Shown here piece after piece: positions 53,058 through 61,536 of a stretch of 64,000 nucleotides of DNA. A program made the translations under genes and the position numbers. The stretch covers positions 2,666,001 to 2,730,000 of the forward strand of contig NZ_CP118158.1 in assembly GCF_028747785.1 (NCBI RefSeq), in the 5' to 3' direction. The stretch is from Halosimplex aquaticum (GTDB taxonomy: Archaea; Halobacteriota; Halobacteria; Halobacteriales; Haloarculaceae). The notes beneath the pieces are model-generated. The model saw only the letters and a program-made list of their open reading frames with translations. It searched no databases and had not been told where the DNA came from. Numbering within the stretch: the stretch's first letter is position 1; each line of letters starts with the position of its first letter.

Positions 53058-55601
53058 TCAGCCGTCGTAGTCGCTGCCGACGACTTCGCGGATGCGTTCG
53101 GCGGTCACCTCGCCGACGCCCTCGGCGGTCTGCAGATCCTCGGCGTCGGCGGTCATCACCGCTTCGACGCTGCCGAACTCGGCGAGGAGGGACTCGGCGG
53201 TGACCGGGCCGACCTCCGCGACGCTCGCGACGACGTACTCCTGCTGTTCGGCGAGCGTCTTCGAACTCTTCTCGCCGTGGACGCTGACGGTCCGGTCCTC
53301 GGTCTCCTGCTCGCGCGTGGCGATGACTCGCAGCAACTCCGTCGTCTCGTCCTCGTCGGTCGTCCGGAGGACGCTCGCGCCGAAGTCGACGGCGAGCGAC
53401 GCGAGCGCCCCGCGGATGGCGTTCGGGTGGACGTTCCGCTCGCCGTAGAGGTCCTCGCCCTCGACGACCACGACCGGCCGCGCGTAGTAGCGCGTCGCGT
53501 CTTTGACCTGCTCGAACATCGACCGTTCGTCGCCCCCCGTAAGCGTGTCCAGGAAGTCCGCGACGGTCTTGCGCTCGACGACGACCCGGTCCGAGAGGAC
53601 GTAGTCGCCGACGGCGAGCGTCTCCAGTCGGGTCTCGACGTCCTCCTCCCGGGAGAGGTCCTTCGCGATGGACGCGTCGAGTTCCCGCTGGTCGACGACG
53701 ACCTCGACCGACTCCTCCCCGTCCGCGCTCGCGGTCGCGATCTCCCCGTCCGGCTCGTCGCGGGTCGCGGCATCGTCGGAGGCGGAGTCGTCGCCCGCGA
53801 ACGCGTCGAGGCCCGCCTGCCCGTCGCCGTCCGACGATTGCGCGGTAGTTGCGGTCTCGTCACCGTCACGTGCGGACTCCCCGTCGCTGCGTGCGGATCC
53901 GCTACCGGACGGCGACGGCTTCTCGCTCTCAGTTGCGGTTTCGCCCTCCGTTTCGTGTGGAACCTCGCCGTCGTCCCCGGCCGACGGGTCGCTCTCCACG
54001 GCTCCGTTCTCCTCGTCGAACTCGTCCATCCCGGTCTGGGAGAGTTCGCTCTCGATCTCGCCGGTGATCGATTTGAGCGACCGCAACTCCTCTTTCATCC
54101 GCTTCTGGTCGTTGCGGGCCTTCCAGAAGTACGCCTCGTCACGGGTGTCTTCGGCGAGCAGGACCGACACCGCGCCCTCGGTCTGGCGGCCGGTCCGCCC
54201 CTTTCGCTGGATCGCGCGGATCGCCGTCGGGACGGGTTCGTAGAACAGCACGAGGTTGACTTCCGGCACGTCCAGCCCCTCCTCGGCGACGGACGTCGAC
54301 ACGAGCACCTCGAACTCCCCCGCACGGAACTCGTCGAGCGTCTCCTGCTGCTCTTTCTGGGTCATCCCGTCGCTGCCGTCGGTGTCGGACTGGCCGACGA
54401 ACTTCCGGGCGGTGAAGTGCTCGTTGAGGAAGTCCGTCAGCGTCTCGGCGGTGTCACGGGACTCGGTGAAGACGATGACGCGCTCGCCGTTCTCGATGCC
54501 GAGCGTCTGGGCGATGAGCATCCGCGTCCGGCGGAACTTCGGGTGGAGGTCGTCGTAGTCCTCGGCGCGGCGGATCGCTTCCCGGACTTTCGGCTCGGAG
54601 ATCATCCGCTGGTCGGCCTTCGAAGCGCCCGACGATCGGGCGGCCTGCTTCTGCCGCTCGAAGTACCGCCGGAGGCTCTCGACGCTCTGGGTCTCCGCGT
54701 AAGTGACGGCCGTCCGGAGCTTCCGGACTTCGGCGAGCAGGCTCATGCCCTCGTAGCCCTCCGACTGGTCGTTGTTCATCAGCTCGCGGAGCTTGCCCTG
54801 GATCTGCTGGATCTCCCGCTCGGAGACGTCTGCCTTACTGGTGTTCGTGACGCCGAGCTCCCGGAGCTTCCCGAGGCGGTCCTCGATGACCTCGTTTATC
54901 GCGTCGCGGATCTCGACGACGGTCTCCGGGAGTTCGATGCGCTCCCAGTCGACGCTGGTCTCGTGGGTGTAGTCGTCGACGTCGGCGTCCTCCTCGGTCA
55001 TTACCTCGACCTGGCGGAGACCCAGGTTGTGACACACTTCGAGGATGGCCTCCTCGTCGTCGCCGGGGGAGGCGCTCATCCCGGTCGCGAGCGGGTCGCG
55101 GGCCTGTTCGTGGTAGCGCTCGGCGATGTAGTTGTAGGCGTAGTCGCCGGTCGCGCGGTGGCACTCGTCGAAGGTGCAGTGGACCACGTCGGTCAGGTCG
55201 ATCCGCGAGCCGACGAGGTCGTTCTCGACGACCTCGGGCGTCGCGACGACGACGCGCGCGCCGGACCACAGGTCCGCGCGGTCGTCGGGGCGCGTGTCGC
55301 CGGTGTAGACGACGATCTCGTCGTCGTGGACCTCCAGCGCCTCGCGGTAGAAGTCGGCGTGTTGCTGGACGAGGGGCTTCGTCGGGGCGAGCAGCAGGGA
55401 CTTGTTGACCACGTCGCCGGCCAGCCGCTCGGCGGTGACCAGCAGGCTCACCGTCGTCTTGCCGAGGCCGGTCGGGAGACAGACCAGCGTGTGCGTGCGC
55501 AGCGCCGCGTCGGCGAGTTCGCGCTGATACCTGCGGTCCTCGAGGAAGCCGTCAACCAGGAGCGGCCCCGCTACGCCGTCCCCCTCGTCGGTCGTCGCCA
55601 T
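53058..55601 (-). CDS. hef: Hef: FANCM/XPF-like helicase-nuclease
   Basis: An 847-residue fork-structure enzyme. The SF2 helicase half has Walker A CLPTGLGKTTVS, motif II CTFDECHRATGD, motif III GMSASPGDDEE and motif VI AIQRKGRTGRQ. A ~130-residue acidic linker joins it to an ERCC4-type nuclease (VVDQRELDASIAKDL, then the catalytic VVVERKTVADFLDTL, ERKxxxD) and a tandem HhH (VAEVGPVTAESLLAEFG). Hef processes stalled forks and is linked to PCNA in euryarchaea. The start MATTDEGDG at 55601 is the first Met before the conserved YQRELADAAL region. An ORB-like sequence lies inside the gene near 53944-53966. Haloarchaeal Hef is nonessential but important when HJ resolution is blocked (from memory). 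Confidence 0.95.
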   Translation of the reverse strand: MATTDEGDGVAGPLLVDGFLEDRRYQRELADAALRTHTLVCLPTGLGKTTVSLLVTAERLAGDVVNKSLLLAPTKPLVQQHADFYREALEVHDDEIVVYTGDTRPDDRADLWSGARVVVATPEVVENDLVGSRIDLTDVVHCTFDECHRATGDYAYNYIAERYHEQARDPLATGMSASPGDDEEAILEVCHNLGLRQVEVMTEEDADVDDYTHETSVDWERIELPETVVEIRDAINEVIEDRLGKLRELGVTNTSKADVSEREIQQIQGKLRELMNNDQSEGYEGMSLLAEVRKLRTAVTYAETQSVESLRRYFERQKQAARSSGASKADQRMISEPKVREAIRRAEDYDDLHPKFRRTRMLIAQTLGIENGERVIVFTESRDTAETLTDFLNEHFTARKFVGQSDTDGSDGMTQKEQQETLDEFRAGEFEVLVSTSVAEEGLDVPEVNLVLFYEPVPTAIRAIQRKGRTGRQTEGAVSVLLAEDTRDEAYFWKARNDQKRMKEELRSLKSITGEIESELSQTGMDEFDEENGAVESDPSAGDDGEVPHETEGETATESEKPSPSGSGSARSDGESARDGDETATTAQSSDGDGQAGLDAFAGDDSASDDAATRDEPDGEIATASADGEESVEVVVDQRELDASIAKDLSREEDVETRLETLAVGDYVLSDRVVVERKTVADFLDTLTGGDERSMFEQVKDATRYYARPVVVVEGEDLYGERNVHPNAIRGALASLAVDFGASVLRTTDEDETTELLRVIATREQETEDRTVSVHGEKSSKTLAEQQEYVVASVAEVGPVTAESLLAEFGSVEAVMTADAEDLQTAEGVGEVTAERIREVVGSDYDG

Positions 55602-55692
55602 TACGTTCCGGTTGGCCGCGCCGGTGGATAAGGCTTCAGGTAGCGGGGTGGAAGTGAAAAACGAGGTCGACGGCCGTCCTCGCTGCGAACGC

Positions 55693-56016
55693 TCAGGGCA
55701 GGTGAACGAGTTGCAGCCCGTCCTCACCGTCTTCGAGGCGGGCGTTCGGCAGCGTGCAGGGCCACTCGTCGTAGTCGACCGGGAGGTCGCTCTCACCCGC
55801 CTGCCACCGCTCGTAGTCGACGTCTTCCCAGTCGACGTCGTACGCCGCGCGGTCGCCCCAGCCCAGTCCGTCCCAGGTGTTCTCGTCGATCTCCGGCGAC
55901 GGTTCGAGGAACAGTTCCCCGCGCTCGTCGTCGTAGTCGACGACGGTTCCGATCGGTTTGCCGCGGTCGCGGACGCGCTCGCCGATGTACACGTCCCAGT
56001 CGGGCGCTTCGAGCAT
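55693..56016 (-). CDS. Haloarchaeal protein of unknown function, PRC-barrel-like N-terminus
   Basis: A 107-residue acidic protein. Residues 1-50 (APDWDVYIGERVRDRGKPIG, then TVVDYDDERGELFLEP) have the strand pattern of PRC-barrel domains, which sense or bind small ligands; this is a weak resemblance. The rest is Trp/Asp/Tyr-rich (WDGLGWGDRAAYDVDWEDVD) and ends near a hydrophobic LQLVHLP. MLEAPDWDV at 56016 is the start; the longer frame upstream is His/Cys-rich and runs through intergenic DNA. It precedes hef by 91 nt on the same strand. The 264 nt up to the Vms1-like gene hold only a 21-codon ORF that I do not accept. Confidence 0.65.
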   Translation of the reverse strand: MLEAPDWDVYIGERVRDRGKPIGTVVDYDDERGELFLEPSPEIDENTWDGLGWGDRAAYDVDWEDVDYERWQAGESDLPVDYDEWPCTLPNARLEDGEDGLQLVHLP

Positions 56017-56280
56017 AGCGGCGCTTACCGCGTGTTGGCCATGAACATCTGGCCTGCCGTGGCAAGTCCACTCCTGCACCCAGATGTGACACTCATTCAC
56101 ACACTATCGGAATCATTTTCATCCGGCCGCGCATCGGCACGAGCATGGACCACTCACGCGCCGAGCCGACCGGGTTCGCGGGCGCCGCGAGTGGCGAGTT
56201 TTTCCGTTGAAGACGGTGGTGACCGCCCAGCGCGGGCCACGGGTATCGCCCACGACGACCCAGCAGACCACCACCAACCG

Positions 56281-57348
56281 ATGTCACACTTCACGACTCG
56301 CGACCGCATCGACAGACTCGAATCGCTTGACGGCGACGGCACCGAACTCGTCACGCTGACCGTCCCGGCCGGGAAGTCGCTCGCGTCGACCCGCGAGCGG
56401 ATCGCAGCCGAACACGCCGGCGCCGAGCAGATCAGGTCCGACCGGACCCGCGGTCGTGTCCGGCGGGCGCTCGACCGCGTCAGGCGCCACCTCCGCGAGT
56501 ACGAGGGCACCCCCGACTGCGGGCTCGCCGTCTACGCGGGCGTGGTCGAGGGGGACCTCATCTCGGCCGTCTTCGACGACCTGCCCGAACCGATCACTGA
56601 GAGCACGTACCGCTGCGACGACCGCTTTCACCTCGACGCGGTCCGCGAAACCGTCGCGCCGGGCGAGGTGTACGGCCTCGTCGTCGTCGAACGCGGCGCC
56701 GCCGCGGTCGGCCGCCTCGTCGGCGACCGGGTCGTCCCCGTGCGGACCCTCGACAGCCACGTCATGGGGAGTTCGCGGGCCGGCGGCCAGTCCGCCAAGC
56801 GTTTCGAGCGCGAACGGGAGCGCCAGGCCGAGGAGTTCTTCCAGCAGGTCGGCGACATCGCCGACGCCGCCTTCCTCGACGACGGCGAGCCGGTCGCCGG
56901 GCTCGTGGTCGGCGGCTCGCTCGGAACGGCGAAGCAGTTCGTCGACGACGACTACCTCGATTACCGCCTGGCCGAGCGGGTAGTCGGGACCTACGGCGTC
57001 GAGTACGCCACCGAGCAGGGGCTTCACGAGCTGGTCGAGGCGGCCGGCGAGGAACTCCTCGACGCGGACGCGCGTGCGACCCGCGAGCGCCTCGACGAGT
57101 TCTTCGAGCGACTGCGCAACGGCGACGCTGTCGTGTACGGCGACGACGTCGAGCGCGCCGTCGAGTACGGAGCCGTCGACACCGCGCTCGTCGCGTCGAC
57201 CGTCGACCCCGACCGCCGCGAGGCTGTCGAGACCGCCGTCGCGGAGCATGGCGGCGAAACCCTGACGATTCCGACTGAGTTCGATCGCGGCGCTCGCTTC
57301 GCAGAGACATTTCGAGTGGGAGCGCTGCTGCGGTTCCCGGTGGAGTGA
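56281..57348 (+). CDS. aRF1 paralogue / Vms1-type peptidyl-tRNA hydrolase-like protein
   Basis: A 355-residue relative of archaeal release factor aRF1. The N-terminal domain keeps the fold pattern (LVTLTVPAGKSLASTRERIA, RALDRVRRHLREYEGTPDCG) but the stop-codon motif NIKS is replaced by EQIRS (GAEQIRSDRT). The catalytic domain has the peptidyl-tRNA hydrolysis motif in SRAGGQSAKRFERERE. The C-terminal domain is shortened. This combination fits the bacterial/archaeal eRF1-like families (baeRF, Vms1/Ankzf1-type) that hydrolyse peptidyl-tRNA on stalled ribosomes without reading stop codons; the role here is inferred. aRF1 proper would be elsewhere. Start MSHFTTRDRI at 56281. Confidence 0.85.
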   Translation: MSHFTTRDRIDRLESLDGDGTELVTLTVPAGKSLASTRERIAAEHAGAEQIRSDRTRGRVRRALDRVRRHLREYEGTPDCGLAVYAGVVEGDLISAVFDDLPEPITESTYRCDDRFHLDAVRETVAPGEVYGLVVVERGAAAVGRLVGDRVVPVRTLDSHVMGSSRAGGQSAKRFERERERQAEEFFQQVGDIADAAFLDDGEPVAGLVVGGSLGTAKQFVDDDYLDYRLAERVVGTYGVEYATEQGLHELVEAAGEELLDADARATRERLDEFFERLRNGDAVVYGDDVERAVEYGAVDTALVASTVDPDRREAVETAVAEHGGETLTIPTEFDRGARFAETFRVGALLRFPVE

Positions 57349-57410
57349 TCCATACCGCTTAGATCCGCTGATAACCAGCAATTTATGCCGGGTCCGGGCG
57401 AAGATCCGGT

Positions 57411-57896
57411 ATGACCGTCTACGAGACGGAGGTCCCGGGCGTCGGCCGGAAGTTCGAACTGGAGATCGGCGACGACCGGCGGCTCGTCGTGGTCATCCAC
57501 CACGACGGCAGGCGGGAGGTGTACCTCCGGCCCTCCCCGGAGGCCGACAGCGAACGGCTGTTCTCCCTGTCCGGCGACGAGGCGCGCAAGCTCGGGTCGA
57601 TCCTGGAGGGGGCGTACTTCCAGCCCGTCGAACTCGACGACGCGCGGGTCCCGCTGGGCGAGGCCATCATGGAGTGGCACACCGTCGGAGCGGACGCCGA
57701 CATCGTCGGCGCGACGCTCGAAGAGTGCAACGTCCGCCGGCGGACGGGGGCCTCCGTCGTCGCGATCCAGCGCGGCGAGGAGACCATCCCGAACCCGCCG
57801 GCTGACACGGTGCTCGAACCCGGCGACACGGTCGTCGCGCTCGGGACGGGCGAAGAGCAGAGCGACCTCGCGGCGCTGCTCGGCGCCGAGGAATGA
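57411..57896 (+). CDS. KhtT-like K+ efflux regulatory protein (TrkA-C domain)
   Basis: A 161-residue soluble regulator. The N-terminal part (YETEVPGVGRKFELEIGDDR) is the KhtT-type RCK-related domain; the C-terminal part is a TrkA-C domain (DADIVGATLEECNVRRRTGA, then LEPGDTVVALGTGEEQ). It overlaps the following transporter gene by 4 nt (ATGA), as in bacterial KhtT-KhtU. A TATA-like ATTTATGCC about 27 nt before ATG 57411 predicts a leaderless start. It would gate the KhtU antiporter in response to nucleotide or pH; the ligand is not known here. Confidence 0.92.
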   Translation: MTVYETEVPGVGRKFELEIGDDRRLVVVIHHDGRREVYLRPSPEADSERLFSLSGDEARKLGSILEGAYFQPVELDDARVPLGEAIMEWHTVGADADIVGATLEECNVRRRTGASVVAIQRGEETIPNPPADTVLEPGDTVVALGTGEEQSDLAALLGAEE

Positions 57897-59089
57897 GCGC
57901 GGCGCTGGTCGAGGTCGCGATCGCGTTCGGCGCGCTCGCCGTCGCCGGCTACGCCGCCTCGCGTGTCTCCCTCTCGGTGATCCCCGCCTACATCGTCGCC
58001 GGGATCGTCGTCGGCCCCCACGAGCCCACGTCGCTGTTCGGCCTGTCGCTGACGCTCGTCCCGGAGACGGAGTTCGTCGACGTGCTGGCCGACCTGGGGG
58101 TGATCCTCCTGCTCTTTTTCCTCGGACTGGAGTTCAGCGTCGGCGGCCTGTTCGCCGACGGCCGTCGCATCGCGACCGCGGGGACCGTCGACCTGGTCCT
58201 GAACTTCGGCGCCGGCGTCGCGCTGGGGCTCGCCTTCGGCCGGACGCCCCTGGAGACGCTCTTTCTCGCCGGCGTCGTCTACATCTCCTCGTCGGCGATC
58301 GTCACGAAGTCGCTCATCGAACAGGGGTGGATCGCCAACCCCGAGAGCGACCCGATCCTCGGGACGCTGGTCTTCGAGGACCTGCTGATCGCCGTCTACC
58401 TCGCGGTGCTGGCGGCGCTGGTCGGCGGCGGCGAGAGCCTCGCTGCCGTCGCCCTCGACGTGGGGCTCGCATTCGCCTTCCTGCTGGTTCTCGCCGCAGT
58501 CGCGTGGGTGGGGACGGGCCCCCTTCAGGCGGTGTTCGACGTGGACGCGGAGGAACAGTTCGTCCTCGGCGTGCTGGCGGCGGCGACGCTGGCGGGCGCG
58601 GCAGCGCTCGCGGTCGGGCTGAGCGAGGCCGTCGCGGCCTTCTTCGTGGGGACCGCGTTCAGCGGGACCGGGCACGTCGAGCGCATCGAGCGGTCGCTCG
58701 GGAGCGTCCGCGACGTCTTCGCGGCGTTCTTCTTCTTCGCCATCGGGCTGAGCATCGACGTCACAGTCCTCGCGACCGTCGCCGGCCTGCTGGCGACCGC
58801 GGTCGCGGTCACGACGGTGACGAAGATCGTCAGCGGAACCGTCTCGGGCCGGATCTACGGTCTCGGCGCGGTTCGCTCGCTCCGGACGGGAATCGGCCTG
58901 GTACCGCGAGGGGAGTTCTCGCTGGTCGTCGCCGCGCTCGCGCTCGAAGCCGGCGGACTCCTCGCCGCCGTCGTCCCGCCGTTCGCGGTGGGATACGTCC
59001 TCGTCATGAGCGTCCTCGGGACGGTGATGATCCAGTACGCCGATCCGCTGACCGGCGCGCTCGCCCCGCTGGTCCCGACGGACGAGTGA
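57893..59089 (+). CDS. KhtU/KefB-type K+(cation):proton antiporter
   Basis: A 398-residue CPA2 monovalent cation/proton antiporter with about 12 hydrophobic helices. Landmarks: PAYIVAGIVVGPHEP in an early helix, LGVILLLFFLGLEFSVGGL, ISSSAIVTKSLIEQG, VFEDLLIAVYL, FAIGLSID (the functional acidic residue) and TGIGLVPRGEFSLVVAALAL. It lacks the C-terminal KTN domain found in KefB/C, as expected when a separate KhtT supplies regulation. ATG 57893 overlaps khtT by 4 nt, giving translational coupling. Likely extrudes K+ and helps osmotic adjustment. Confidence 0.93.
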   Translation: MSAALVEVAIAFGALAVAGYAASRVSLSVIPAYIVAGIVVGPHEPTSLFGLSLTLVPETEFVDVLADLGVILLLFFLGLEFSVGGLFADGRRIATAGTVDLVLNFGAGVALGLAFGRTPLETLFLAGVVYISSSAIVTKSLIEQGWIANPESDPILGTLVFEDLLIAVYLAVLAALVGGGESLAAVALDVGLAFAFLLVLAAVAWVGTGPLQAVFDVDAEEQFVLGVLAAATLAGAAALAVGLSEAVAAFFVGTAFSGTGHVERIERSLGSVRDVFAAFFFFAIGLSIDVTVLATVAGLLATAVAVTTVTKIVSGTVSGRIYGLGAVRSLRTGIGLVPRGEFSLVVAALALEAGGLLAAVVPPFAVGYVLVMSVLGTVMIQYADPLTGALAPLVPTDE

Positions 59090-59139
59090 CTCGCCGCTCT
59101 CGACAGGGGGACGACTCACCGGTCACCCGGCGCGACCGC

Positions 59140-59721
59140 TCAGACCGGGCTCGCGGGCAGATACTGCACGGCGAGGAACATCGCGAGGGCGCCGGCGACT
59201 GGGATGGTGAGGTTGTCGTCGATGACGTAGCCGCGGATGACGGGCTTGATCCCGTCGGCGACGGTGGCGGCGGCGCCGCCGAGCACGGCGGCCACCGGCG
59301 GAACGAACGGGACGGCGAGCAGCGTCGCGACGGCGAACGTGACCAGCAGCACCGAGACGTCCTTGGCGGTCCGGAGTTCACCGGAGCCGAGCAGGCCGCT
59401 GACCGGGTCGGCGATGGTGAGCATCAACAGGGCGGGGACCGCGATCCGCCACTCGAAGACGAGCGCGACGACGGTCATCCCGAAGACCGCGAGGAAGTAC
59501 CCGGCGAGGTTGTCCTGCTCGTACTCGCGGGTGAGCTTCTCGTAGATCCGCCAGTCGAGGCCGACGACGAGGCGGACGACTTCGAGCACGAATGCCACGA
59601 CGAGGCCGCCGACCAGCAGGAGCTGGATGTGCCGCCAGGTGACCTCCTCGAACAGGAGGAACGCCAGGGGCACCGCTGTCCCGCTCGCGTGCACCAGCCG
59701 CCGGGCGATCTCGTCGCGCAT
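59140..59721 (-). CDS. CTP-dependent polyprenol/diacylglycerol kinase family protein (dolichol kinase-like)
   Basis: A 193-residue membrane protein with about six hydrophobic helices. Family features of dolichol kinase/Dgk1 proteins: IARRLVHASGTAVPLAF near the start, LMLTIADPVSGLLG with the Asp-Pro, and ADGIKPVIRGYVIDDNLTIPVAGA near the end (given in part), with the DDNLTIP box. These enzymes phosphorylate a lipid alcohol using CTP; in haloarchaea the dolichol-phosphate sugar carrier is the logical product, by inference. It follows glyS by 18 nt on the same strand and may share its transcript. Confidence 0.85.
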   Translation of the reverse strand: MRDEIARRLVHASGTAVPLAFLLFEEVTWRHIQLLLVGGLVVAFVLEVVRLVVGLDWRIYEKLTREYEQDNLAGYFLAVFGMTVVALVFEWRIAVPALLMLTIADPVSGLLGSGELRTAKDVSVLLVTFAVATLLAVPFVPPVAAVLGGAAATVADGIKPVIRGYVIDDNLTIPVAGALAMFLAVQYLPASPV

Positions 59722-59739
59722 TGAAGGGGTGTCGCTGGG

Positions 59740-61536
59740 CTACAGCTCGTCGAACGCCAGGTCGCCGTCCCGGAGCGCTTCGAGCGTCTCGGGCAGTTCG
59801 TCGATGGGAAGCCGGCGCTGGGCAGTCGTGTCGCGCTCGCGCACGGTGACCGTGCCGGGCTCGCCCTCGTCCTCGTCGCGCGCCTCGCCGATGGTCGCGT
59901 AGTCGACGGTGACGCAGAACGGGGTGCCGACCTCGTCCTGGCGGCGGTAGCGCCGGCCGATGGCGCCCGAGTCGTCGTACGCGACCGAGAGGCCCCGCTC
60001 GCGCAGGTCCGCGGCGACCTCGCGGGCGCGCTCGCCCAGGCCGTCGCGGTCCATCAGCGGGAAGACGCCGACCGTCGTCGGCGCCACCGCGGCCGGGAGT
60101 TCGAGGAAGGTCCGCTCCTCGCCGTCGATCTCGTCCTCGCGGTAGCAGTGGTCGAGGACGGTGTACAGCGCGCGGTCGATGCCGAGCGACGGCTCGACGA
60201 CGTGGGGCAGGATGTGCTCACCGGACTCCGTGACCTCCTCGACGGCGAAACCGGTCTGCTCGACGGGCACCTCGTGGGAGTCGCCGCCGACCTCGACGGT
60301 GACGGTGCCGTCGCCCTCGGGGTCCTCGGCGGCGTCGCGGAACGCGTCGGGGTCCTCCGCGGCCAGGTCCTCCAGCGCGTCGGCCACGTCGCCGGCGGCG
60401 CCGCCGAACTCCGGCCCGAGGTAGCTCATGTCCGGATCGACGGTGGGCTGTTCGACCGTGACCGGTTCGTCGTACTGGCGGAAGACGGTGTAGTCCTCGT
60501 CGGAGTACTCGTCGTGTTTCGAGAGGTCGTAGTCCGAGCGGTAGGCGAAGCCGGCGAGTTCGATCCAGTCGCCGTCGACCTCGGCCTCGGCGTCCCAGCA
60601 GTCCGCGGCGTAGTGGGCGCGCTCGCCGCTGAGGTGCTGGCGGAACCGGAAGCGGTCCATGTCGACGCCGATGGACTCGTACCACTCCGCGGCCACGCCG
60701 AGGTAGTAGGCGATCCACGGGTCGGCGACGAGGCCGCGCTCGTGGGCCTCGCCGACGGGCAGTTCCAGCGGTTCGCCGCCGTCCTGTTCCTGCTGGTCGA
60801 CGCCGTAGAAGGGAGCGACGACGTCCGCGACGCTCGCGAGGTCGGGACCCTCGCCGTCCTCGGGGTCGACGAACAGTTCGAGCTCGGCCTGGGTGAACTC
60901 CCGGACGCGCAGCAGCGACTTCCGCGGGCTGATCTCGTTGCGGTAGGCCCGGCCGATCTGGGTGACGCCGAAGGGGAGCTGGTTGCGGGCGTACTCCTTG
61001 AGCTGCGGGAACTCGACGAAGATGCCCTGTGCGGTCTCCGGGCGCAGGTAGCCCGGCGAGGAGCTGCCGGGGCCGATGTTCGTCTCGAACATGAGGTTGA
61101 AGTCCTCGATGGCCTGGCCGGCCAGACCGGTGCCGCAGTTGGGACAGACCAGTTCGTACTCGGCGATGATCTCGCCGACGCGCTCGGGGCCGAGGCCCTC
61201 CGCTTCCTCGTAGTCGGTGTTGTCCTCGACGATGTGGTCGGCGCGGTGGGACTCCCCGCACTCGGGACACTCGACGAGCATGTCGTCGAAGCCGTCGAGG
61301 TGGCCCGACGCCTCGAAGACGGGCTCGGGCATCACGGTGGGCGCGTCGATCTCCATGTTGCCCTCGCGGACGGTGAACCGCTCGCGCCAGACGTTCTCGA
61401 TGTTGTCCTTGAGGCTGGCGCCCTGGGGACCGAAAGTATAGAAGCCGGAGACGCCTCCGTAGGCGCCGGCGCTCTGCAGGAAGAAGCCGCGGCGCTTGGC
61501 GAGTTCGGCGAGGTCGTAGTCGCCCTCCTCGCTCAT
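59740..61536 (-). CDS. glyS: Glycyl-tRNA synthetase (alpha2 type)
   Basis: A 598-residue class II aminoacyl-tRNA synthetase. Motif 1/N-terminal catalytic block: KRRGFFLQSAGAYGGVSGFY and GFYTFGPQGASLK; motif 2 region RPETAQGIFVEF and VTQIGRAYRNEISPR; motif 3 PHVVEPSLGIDRALYTVL. A zinc-binding insertion (VECPECGESH...CPNCGTGL) is present. The C-terminal anticodon-binding domain includes VGVFPLMDRDGLGERA. An acidic insertion between motifs 2 and 3 (PDAFRDAAEDPEGDGTV) is typical of haloarchaeal forms. ATG 61536 overlaps the CBS gene stop by 4 nt, so both are coupled. Shorter and longer start choices are not supported. Confidence 0.95.
   Translation of the reverse strand: MSEEGDYDLAELAKRRGFFLQSAGAYGGVSGFYTFGPQGASLKDNIENVWRERFTVREGNMEIDAPTVMPEPVFEASGHLDGFDDMLVECPECGESHRADHIVEDNTDYEEAEGLGPERVGEIIAEYELVCPNCGTGLAGQAIEDFNLMFETNIGPGSSSPGYLRPETAQGIFVEFPQLKEYARNQLPFGVTQIGRAYRNEISPRKSLLRVREFTQAELELFVDPEDGEGPDLASVADVVAPFYGVDQQEQDGGEPLELPVGEAHERGLVADPWIAYYLGVAAEWYESIGVDMDRFRFRQHLSGERAHYAADCWDAEAEVDGDWIELAGFAYRSDYDLSKHDEYSDEDYTVFRQYDEPVTVEQPTVDPDMSYLGPEFGGAAGDVADALEDLAAEDPDAFRDAAEDPEGDGTVTVEVGGDSHEVPVEQTGFAVEEVTESGEHILPHVVEPSLGIDRALYTVLDHCYREDEIDGEERTFLELPAAVAPTTVGVFPLMDRDGLGERAREVAADLRERGLSVAYDDSGAIGRRYRRQDEVGTPFCVTVDYATIGEARDEDEGEPGTVTVRERDTTAQRRLPIDELPETLEALRDGDLAFDEL

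Noticed and set aside
56144..56209. A 21-codon ORF (MDHSRAEPTGFAG...) before the Vms1-like gene
   Set aside because: Too short, no independent promoter signal and no means to check conservation.
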